From the NCBI GenBank assembly GCA_028565635.1, contig JAOXYB010050758.1:1-11731 (forward strand): a DNA stretch of 11,731 bases, in the 5' to 3' direction. Shown piece by piece: positions 1 to 6,091 of this stretch. The stretch's first letter is position 1. The number at the start of each line of letters is the position of its first letter. Made by a program: the position numbers and the translations under genes. The notes under the pieces were generated by a model, which was not told the DNA's origin, ran no database searches, and saw nothing but the letters and a program-made list of their open reading frames with translations. Source of the stretch: Phoronis ovalis (Eukaryota; Phoronida; Phoronidae).

Positions 1-330
1 ATCGTTACGGTAGCAATCCAAAAAAATACAGTGAAAAGTATACAATCCAAATCCAAAATTTTCAACGCGGCTGCACATCCCCACCAAAAAATAACCTGAG
101 TACCCCCCCCGGGATATCGCCCTCTGCCGCACTCTTATTAGTATTAAATCCGCAACCGTTTTAGCCAACCACGTCACTGGCGGGTGTTTTGGCTCTTGAT
201 ATTAGGAACATAATTGTGCCAGTTCCAAATTTTACAGCAAAAATAATGATACAAAATATTCTAATAACATATAAAATGACCACATTTTTTATGAAATTTG
301 TACATTCTTGAAAGGTGAACATGCAGAAAC
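1..330. other. Non-coding AT-rich flank
   Basis: No supported exon. A C-rich patch at 97-113 (GAGTACCCCCCCCGGGA) resembles the GACCAAGTAGGCCCCGGGG segment at 3719-3737 that follows the first 32-bp-repeat array, so the window may begin in the border of another copy of that repeat. No NUDT17 first exon was recognised. Confidence 0.4.
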
Positions 331-1145
331 GGGGTCAGCTCGATAGTCCGAAGGTTCATTGCTCCGAAAGTTCATTGGTCCGAAAGTTCAGCGATCACAG
401 TACCTTGCAATTTTCACTTACCCTCAACATAATCAATAAATCCTCCAACCCTGGGCCTCCAACCTATCGGTAATAGACATGACCCATGCACATGGCATAA
501 TCCGCCAGATCGCGCTGCAACAGCGGCGGCCTTTTTAAACCCCTGTTGAACAAAGCCACGGATTGCAAACCACCATAAACAAATAACCGGACAAGGAATT
601 AATATTCTGGCATAAGACAAAGGCACTGGTTGGATGAAAGGGAAACGCCGCATTTCTACTGTAGTTCCTGTATTTTGCTTCAACTCGTGCAGAGCCGTGT
701 TTCATGAAAAAGAACTTGGACGTACACGTAGCAGATGCAAGTAAATAAAAAGATTACAATCACTATGTGCTGTGACAACTCTTTCTGGTACATTATCATT
801 TAATATCAACTATTCTGTTTGTGGTCTTATGTGGCTAAAAAGAAGAACGTACGCGATATTTAGGACCTCAAAAGGAGACACTCAGAAACATGGATTATAA
901 TACGTATGTGACTCGTTATGCGTTTATTATTTCTATAAAAATGAAGAAAAAGAAGCAATAAATAATAGAAGCAATAGAACTGTAGTAGCAGTAAACGTGG
1001 GAATTGTTAAATGTGCGCATGGGGAATCTTTTTAAAGTATTTATTCCGGGATATATCAAGATATTACAGGTTCGTTAGAGCCCCACGACATTCCCTATAA
1101 TGCGTTTTTCGGACCAATGAACCTTCAGACTATCGACATGGACCC
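331..1145. mobile_element. Transposon-like element with terminal inverted repeats (~815 bp)
   Basis: The left end (331-385) starts GGGGTCAGCTCGATAGTCCG and continues AAGGTTCATTGCTCCGAAA; the right end (1103-1145), read on the minus strand, starts GGGTCCATGTCGATAGTCTG and continues AAGGTTCATTGGTCCGAAA. That gives an imperfect inverted repeat of about 40 bp. The left end carries two tandem 16-bp copies of GTTCATTGgTCCGAAA, the right end one. Flanking it are GCAGAAAC (323-330) and GCAGATAC (1146-1153), a 7-of-8 match that could be an 8-bp target duplication, the size made by hAT- or P-like transposases (inference). No intact transposase is present, so it would be non-autonomous. Confidence 0.7.
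414..690 (-). pseudogene. Decayed coding-like segment inside the element
   Basis: This internal patch is visibly more GC-rich than the rest of the element. On the minus strand one frame is open for 89 codons and a neighbouring frame reads RPPLLQRDLADYAMCMGHVY before a stop. It ends at a good minus-strand donor, GAGG|GTAAGT. That pattern fits a frameshifted remnant of an exon, perhaps from a parental transposase, but I do not recognise the protein and no acceptor was defined. Confidence 0.3.
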
Positions 1146-1472
1146 GCAGATACACCGAAACTTCAGAAATCCTATCACTATATTAATATGAGAAATTTCA
1201 GAAACTATGTTGATAAATAGAGGCAAGATATCACCCTAGGGCCTACGTAGGCCTGTGATTGTATAAACATATAAACAGTTTATCCTATTTGGTAGAAGAG
1301 GAAATTTTACAGATTAAATGACAAGTCATGATTCTCCTTGGAGGTTATATGCCATAGTAATTATTCAGAGTCAGATATGCATTATATTTTATCCCCAGTG
1401 TTACTAATCACCACCATGATAACATTATATTCATTTGACATGTTTACAATATTTAATTTTCTTTATATGTAG
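1146..1472. other. Intronic or upstream sequence before the first visible NUDT17 exon
   Basis: AT-rich and without a recognised exon. It holds one perfect 14-bp palindrome (GGCCTACGTAGGCC, 1240-1253) and the polypyrimidine tract and acceptor of the exon at 1473. It is probably the 3' part of NUDT17 intron 1, with the transposon-like element at 331-1145 in the same intron. Confidence 0.5.
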
Positions 1473-1592
1473 TCAGTTATCGATACCTTGTACCCCGGTA
1501 ATGGAGACATTATTAATGTTACAACGAAGCTGGATGATGACAAGTTTGTAGTCACTTTACCAGAAAGAAATGAAAAAGCTGTTCGATTAAAG
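1473..1592 (+). CDS. NUDT17: NUDT17 exon (N-terminal domain, first visible)
   Basis: Forty codons reading SVIDTLYPGNG... to ...EKAVRLK. The acceptor is TTTCTTTATATGTAG and the donor is AAG|GTACGT, a near-perfect site, both in phase 0. An in-frame TAG overlaps the acceptor, so the exon cannot be extended upstream and must be spliced from an earlier one. The start SV matches the human FAQSV position and the end leads into RPSFCPI in the next exon, as RPPFCPF does in human. An alternative acceptor AG at 1475-1476 would begin the exon at 1477 in phase 1; 1473 is preferred on homology. The open frame reads on past the donor to 1784, but that part is intron. Confidence 0.85.
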
Positions 1593-4500
1593 GTACGTAA
1601 TAGAACAAGAGGCATATACTTTTATAGGTATTCCTCTAGATGTATACCTGAGGGAGTTGGAGACAAAATGGTTGATTACACGTGCGTTGCAAGAAACAGA
1701 GTGAAAGTGTATATGTTTCAGAAGTTAGGTCAGGCAGCGAGGAAAATCGTATACAATTGCAACTTCATATTAGGCATGGGGTAAATTAATAGGTCAAAAA
1801 ACAGATTTCGGCTGAATCACTTCCAATATGGTCTACTATATAGTGTTCATGCTTTCTCTCCAGTTAAGCTATTTTATATCTTACCATTGCAGGTCAATAT
1901 ATTAAGTAACTACAGATCAAATACATGTCACTTTTGATTTTTACCTGGATGATTTTCAGTATGGCTGACTGGCAGCCATGCATATATGTTTTATCATCAT
2001 AAGCTGTAAATACCAACATCTTGAAAACTATGATAGATAGACAAAGTTAAATACTATGATAGATAGATAAAGTTAAATACAGATGAGAATACAAGTCGAC
2101 TTTGTTAGATGGATATACGTTGCAAATCAAGCGATATATGGTTGTGATGATTGTGCATCTGATGAACATTTGACCTTGACCTAATTTTAATTTGTGCCAA
2201 AGTGCAGTTTAAGTTTGATTTTAGCTGTCATCTTTCGTGTACCGCAACAGGATTACTGTTTTGTACTAACACCTTGTTTGTTCAAGTAATATATGGTATT
2301 GTGCACCAATTAGCTGTGATTGGTGGCACCACCTAGTATACATATATAGTATACATATAGTCCATTGCTTAACCTAAGGCAGTCCCAGTTTGGTTTTAAC
2401 TATAGGTATCAAATGAACTAGTATAGCCCATGCATCTGATGTTTTCAAACTGGTACATTTAATAACGCTTTCAAAATAGAGAAGTCCCTGTTGTTGAATC
2501 ACATTGTGATAATTTTGAGTGACTGAAATTTTACTACATGGAAAGAGTTTCCATATTTGGCCTTGTATACCATCAAAGTTAACATTTATATTTCAGAGAC
2601 CATCATTTTGTCCCATTCACGGTATGTCACTAGCAGACAGAGAAGGCCTACCTGCAGATATACAACAGAGAGGCATAGATGTTGGAACAGTTGTGATATT
2701 AGAATCCTGTGATGGTAAAATTTTGCTGACAAGACGTGCCAAACATCTGAGAGCATTCCCTGGAGTTTGGGTGCCACCTGGTGGACACATTGAATCAGGA
2801 GAAAGTGTAAGATACTGTAGTTCATTATAACTACTGTCATTTCTCAGTAGATAACGGAAAGACAAACATGGAAATAAATCGCAGACTGAAGAAGATATTG
2901 GACACTGGTGAAATTATTTAAAGAGATGTGAACTTTCATATATGATAACATGTAAACACATATCTGGACTGTTTGCAAACATTCTGAATATTAATCTCTT
3001 GGGCTCCTATTCATCGCTAATTTGTTTTGTCACAGTTTACTGAGACTGCACAAACTCCCGAACACAGCAAGAACTAAAATTATAACAATTAATTTTGGCA
3101 GTAAGTTTTACCCTTTTTATTGAATTTTAGATAGAGGAAGCAGGCTTAAGAGAATTTAAAGAAGAAACTGGTATAGATCTCCAACCAGATACTCAGACAT
3201 TTGAAAAAATAGCTGTGCTGGCTCTGTGGGAGGTAAGAGAATGTCAAGAGAATGTGTTCTGTGTGACCCCAGGTTTCCTGGACATGTTTAAATCATTGGA
3301 CCAGGAGCATAATGTGATGCACTTATCAATTCTGTGATGGATAGGTAAAACTCCTGGGGAGGTCTACTGCCATCCAAAGTGGTTATACATACGTGCCTAC
3401 CTATGGGGTATGGTTTTTCAGGGTTCCTGCTTGCAACACATATATTTCAGCCCTGGATGGTCGTAACAGCGTATATTTTTAGCTCACTGCTAACAATGGG
3501 TCACGAAAATCTAATCTGCTTACAACGAGGTATGTTTTTAGCCATGTTTGCTTATAAGGGGGTATGTTTTTTGCCATGAGTGTTATTAAAGGAGTATGTT
3601 TTTAGCCATCTTTTCTGACAACAGAGTATGCTTTTAGCCATCTTTTTGGACAACGGGGTATGTTTTTTGCCATAGGGTATAGGATTTTGACCCCTCGGCC
3701 TCCCCCTGTACCATAAATTGACCAAGTAGGCCCCGGGGTAAAACTACAGTTTCTTCAACTCATTGAGTGATGGAGTAATATCGGAGCTAAATCACCATTC
3801 GTGCAATTTAGAATGTAATTTCATAATATTGTATTTAGTTTACGGCAAAATAAAATGATATTCAATTAGCCTCAAAAGTATAGACATTCATTAAAACATT
3901 GATTCAAAACAATCAATTTTTCCTTTCTAGTCTGCCTTTCCTTATATGCTCTCTGTTGGCTTACCAAAGCGACATCATATAGTAGTATATATACATGCCA
4001 AGTTAAAACCACCAAATACAGCAGAGGATATTAACAAACAGTTAAAACTGGATAGGAATGAAGTGGAAGCTAGCGCATGGTTGAGTAGAGATGTCATTGA
4101 AGCTATAGTGAGCGTTTCTGAAGAATTGCAGGAAGACATAGGCCTTGTTCAAGATATACCACAGTCTATTAGGTAAAGTACATTAAAATTCACTGCAAAC
4201 AGAGTACTTTTGTGTTATTAGTTTGAAGAAGGCCCAACAACAGATTGAAATAACATGTAATCAGTAACACGTTAAACAAAGGGTAATCTATTCATTTTTA
4301 ATGTGACATTAGTTTTGAATGTTGACATATTTGGCAAATTCAGAGTAACACAAAATACACCTTAGACTGCTGCATAATTAGGAATGTATAAGACATAGGC
4401 CTTCACTGAAAACACAGCATTGTAAAGTTGCAATAAAGTAACTTTGTAATAAACTGTATTGTTTTCACTTTTATAATTATTTATGTTTTGCAGAATAACG

Positions 4501-4653
4501 GAAATAAACAATGAAGACAAAATGACAGAGCGTGATCTTTTGACAAAAGTTTTATTACAAAGAGCACCATTAGAGGGCACTGATGTAGAACGAGTTAGCA
4601 CAGGAACAAAATTTGCTTTAAGTGAATGGTTGACACTAACACAGACTAGATAG
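1473..4653 (+). CDS. NUDT17: NUDT17-like Nudix hydrolase, five exons, 5' end missing
   Basis: The coding join is 1473-1592, 2597-2806, 3131-3232, 3931-4172 and 4494-4653, giving 277 residues and a TAG stop; introns are 1004, 324, 698 and 321 bp. Seen: splice phases are 0,0,0,2 and all fit; after the join a complete Nudix box (G-x5-E-x7-REFKEETGI) appears at visible residues 90-112, flanked by LLTRRAKHLRAFPGVWVPPG upstream and ALWESAFP, GLPKRHHIVVY and DRNEVEASAWLS downstream. The C-terminus carries ERVSTGTKFALSEWL. Known: these blocks characterise NUDT17 (human about 328 residues); Nudix enzymes use the box glutamates to bind Mg2+ and cleave nucleoside diphosphates linked to another group, but NUDT17's physiological substrate is poorly defined. 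Inferred: about 20 N-terminal residues, ending near the human FAQ|SV junction, are on an exon upstream of this window. No signal peptide or membrane segment is visible. The gene converges on the POLR3G-like gene. Confidence 0.92.
1593..2596 (+). other. NUDT17 intron (1004 bp)
   Basis: Bounded by GTACGT and TTTCAG. Contains a 26-bp tandem duplication (2027-2078) and the motif TGACCTTGACCT (2171-2182). The open frame continuing to 1784 is read-through of the exon, not coding. Confidence 0.8.
2027..2078. repeat. 26-bp tandem duplication
   Basis: Two adjacent 26-bp units beginning ACTATGATAGATAGA differ at one base (C/T). It is a simple recent duplication containing a short GATA run, within a NUDT17 intron. 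Confidence 0.85.
2597..2806 (+). CDS. NUDT17: NUDT17 exon (start of Nudix domain)
   Basis: Seventy codons, phase 0 at both ends. The acceptor is ATTTATATTTCAG and the donor AGT|GTAAGA. It opens with RPSFCPIHG, then GIDVGTVVILESCDGKILLT (first Nudix strands), then TRRAKHLRAFPGVWVPPGGH and ESGES, the first half of the Nudix box including its G and first E. The exon is embedded in a longer open frame (2519-2830) whose flanks are intron sequence. Confidence 0.93.
3131..3232 (+). CDS. NUDT17: NUDT17 exon (catalytic Nudix helix)
   Basis: Thirty-four codons, phase 0 at both ends; acceptor TGAATTTTAG, donor GAG|GTAAGA. It begins IEEAGLREFKEETGI, the catalytic half of the Nudix box: R-E-F-x-E-E-x-G-I, where the glutamates are the expected Mg2+ ligands. 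It ends FEKIAVLALWE, joining SAFP of the next exon to give the family's LWES block. The exon is too short to stand out as a free-standing open frame. Confidence 0.93.
3395..3690 (+). repeat. Degenerate 32-bp tandem repeat array (copy 1)
   Basis: The core GGGTATGTTTTTAGCCAT recurs with GTAT at 3408, 3471, 3530, 3562, 3594, 3626 and 3658; the last five are exactly 32 bp apart and the earlier gaps are near multiples of 32. Inter-core sequence often ends TTTCTGACAAC. Roughly nine units, older ones diverged. The array fills much of a NUDT17 intron. It is bordered by GGGGAGGTC (3356-3364) and GGCCTCCCC (3697-3705), an 8-of-9 inverted match that might mark element ends. Confidence 0.85.
3931..4172 (+). 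CDS. NUDT17: NUDT17 exon (C-terminal half of Nudix fold)
   Basis: Eighty codons plus two bases (phase 2 at the 3' end). The acceptor is a strong polypyrimidine site, TTTTTCCTTTCTAG; the donor is TTAG|GTAAAG. It encodes SAFPYMLSVGLPKRHHIVVY, IHAKLK, then DRNEVEASAWLSRDVIEAIV and a less conserved acidic stretch ending QSIR. The matching human blocks read GLPKYHHIVLYL and NEVSALMWLTPDV. The internal ATG at 3946 is not the gene start. Confidence 0.93.
4494..4653 (+). CDS. NUDT17: NUDT17 terminal coding exon
   Basis: The exon completes the split Arg codon (AG|A) and adds 52 codons to TAG at 4651-4653. The acceptor is TTTATGTTTTGCAG. It encodes ITEINNEDKMTERDLLTKVL, then ERVSTGTKFALSEWLTLTQ. The VSTGTKFAL block is near-identical to vertebrate NUDT17. 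Human NUDT17 continues for more than 20 residues beyond this block; here the protein ends about ten residues after it, so the tail is short. Confidence 0.92.
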
Positions 4654-4988
4654 TTACCAGATATACGATGGTTAATTGCTAACTAGTTCTCTATGTCAGA
4701 CTTCGGGAGCAATGAACGTGCTTATGCGTTCACAACGTGAAATCAGCCACAAGACTAAAGAGCACTTTTTGGTAAAATTATTCCAAGTTATAACTCGTGC
4801 TGACGACAAAATCTGTCAAGATTTTTTAGCGAAGCCATAAACAACTAATTTAAGAAGTTATGTAGAAGTCAGTGACAATATTTGTCAAGATATTGATGTT
4901 AAGATGGAGACAGAATATTGTTCTGATTAGTAAAACTTTTTCCCATTTGTACTTTAAGTTTAATTTCAGATAGTTATATGAAGACACA

Positions 4989-4994
4989 AATAAA
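4989..4994 (+). terminator. Candidate poly(A) signal of NUDT17
   Basis: A canonical AATAAA lies 336 bp after the NUDT17 stop, followed about 25-45 bp later by T- and GT-containing sequence. It is the first canonical AATAAA after the stop codon, implying a 3' UTR of roughly 350 bp. This is inferred from motif and position only. Confidence 0.55.
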
Positions 4995-5791
4995 GCTTAA
5001 TGTAGACATGTTTTGAAAGTATACAGAGTCTGAAAACAAAATCTTAAAAATTCTCATCGTTTTTAACCTAAGTTTTTAAGTTTATATCATGTAACCATAA
5101 GTTGATGTTTTTTGTTTTAACAATGAAAGGATCAATTCAAAGTGCAACTTTGTAGTATAGTGGAATTTCGTTTTTGATGTCGCATTTTGCAATGAGGACA
5201 TCGGATATGCAGGAAAGGTATTACCGCATTAGCTTGAACCGCAGCGGGAATGTTTGTGAACATTTAATCTATATCATTATCATATCATCACAAAGCTTTT
5301 GTGTTCTAAAATTTGAATGTTATTTATTTCTGTCCGATATTTTTGGCCTGCGCTTCTCAAATCTCACAATTTTGTGTACACCGTTCGGTATTAGAGTGTG
5401 ACATATTTGTATTTTTACATCACTTTATCAATTATCTATGATTGCATCCATTGAAATTTGTTTAGCACAGCTCTTTACATAAACAGCAACATTACAGTTT
5501 ACTGGTATCATAATTTGAAACCATAATTATATTGTACTACTTAAAACAATGCTTTAATTTCTTTTCTCTGTATGGTCACTCCTGAAAAATCGCCTATTGA
5601 TAAAAACTTTCCCTTCGCTGAATTTTCAGTACCAAAAAGTACAAATGACAGTTCTTTTTATCAGAGAGATCTCCTATAGGCCTTCGAAAAACTTCAGTTC
5701 AAAGTTAAGGGCATATTAACTTGACTCACTGCTGCATCATTTTTCCTTAATTACACCCTGCTTGAGTAACTATTAAAGCCAGTTTGTAACA

Positions 5792-5940
5792 AATTGAACC
5801 AATCAGACTGCTTGATGTTATATGTGTTGACCACAATCAATTGAATCAATCACTTTGCTTAGCTGGGCATAGTCTCCAGTAAGTCCAGCTGCTAGGCAGT
5901 AGAGGCTATGCCATTATAAACTGAATTAATCACACTGTCT
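5792..5940. repeat. Three-copy 22-bp motif around a hairpin
   Basis: Related 22-mers begin at 5792, 5839 and 5919 (consensus AATTGAAtCAATCAcactG plus a CTT-like end), 47 and 80 bp apart. Between the second and third copies, 5866-5875 (GGCATAGTCT) pairs with 5903-5912 (AGGCTATGCC) at 9 of 10 positions. The layout suggests a small decayed element just beyond the POLR3G 3' end. Confidence 0.5.
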
Positions 5941-5955
5941 ACTAGAGCCATGGTT

Positions 5956-5961
5956 TTTATT
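5956..5961 (-). terminator. Candidate poly(A) signal of POLR3G/GL
   Basis: AATAAA on the minus strand, only 37 bp after the POLR3G stop codon, would make a very short 3' UTR. It is the nearest canonical hexamer; use of a later, non-canonical signal cannot be excluded. Confidence 0.35.
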
Positions 5962-5998
5962 AAATTGGACTATTGGTACTGTGTGGTAAAGCCAGTCT

Positions 5999-6091
5999 TC
6001 AGTAAGTCGGACCATCATCTAAGCCATCATCATCATCATCCATTCCATAACCTTCACCATTATCAAAGTATGAGGATATGTAGTCGGTTTC
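5999..6091 (-). CDS. POLR3G: POLR3G/GL terminal exon
   Basis: Thirty codons and TGA (6001-5999). The acceptor is AATTTTTTTAG. It encodes ETDYISSYFDNGEGYGM, five Asp, GLDDGPTY. It corresponds to human ENDYINSYFEDGDD...ATY, including the final Thr-Tyr. The five Asp codons are a GAT run, visible as (CAT)n on the plus strand. Confidence 0.93.
   Translation of the reverse strand, partial: ETDYISSYFDNGEGYGMDDDDDGLDDGPTY

Larger units (their letters stand above)
4654..5998. other. Convergent intergenic region with both 3' UTRs
   Basis: Contains the NUDT17 3' UTR to about 5010, the candidate POLR3G poly(A) site, and about 950 bp of AT-rich DNA. A 22-bp motif occurs three times at 5792-5940, surrounding a small hairpin. 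The open frame at 5174-5401 has no recognisable protein. A sequence AGTGGAATTTCG near 5159 faintly resembles ends of Tc/pogo-type elements, and a similar AGTGGAGTTTCG lies near 6433; the evidence is too thin for a call. Confidence 0.5.

Noticed and set aside
321-482. ATG-started frame of about 53 codons that might be the NUDT17 first exon
   Set aside because: It runs straight through the inverted end of the transposon-like element and ends in a stop with no suitable donor or family similarity.
1240-1253. 14-bp perfect palindrome GGCCTACGTAGGCC
   Set aside because: Striking but isolated; pairing does not extend further and no second copy was seen, so chance is adequate.
1593-1784. Continuation of the open frame beyond the first visible NUDT17 exon
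   Set aside because: A near-perfect donor lies at 1593, the next exon joins in phase 0 with matching homology, and the read-through part has no family similarity.
2586-2865. Two minus-strand open frames over the Nudix exon
   Set aside because: They are antisense shadows of the NUDT17 exon at 2597-2806, whose homology and splice sites are clear.
3379-3579. 66-residue plus-strand open frame
   Set aside because: It lies inside the 32-bp repeat array; its hydrophobic residues come from translating GTATGTTTTT units.
3395-3690. CRISPR-like array because of the regular 32-bp period
   Set aside because: The repeats are adjacent and degenerate with no distinct conserved-repeat and unique-spacer structure, and they lie in an intron of an animal gene.
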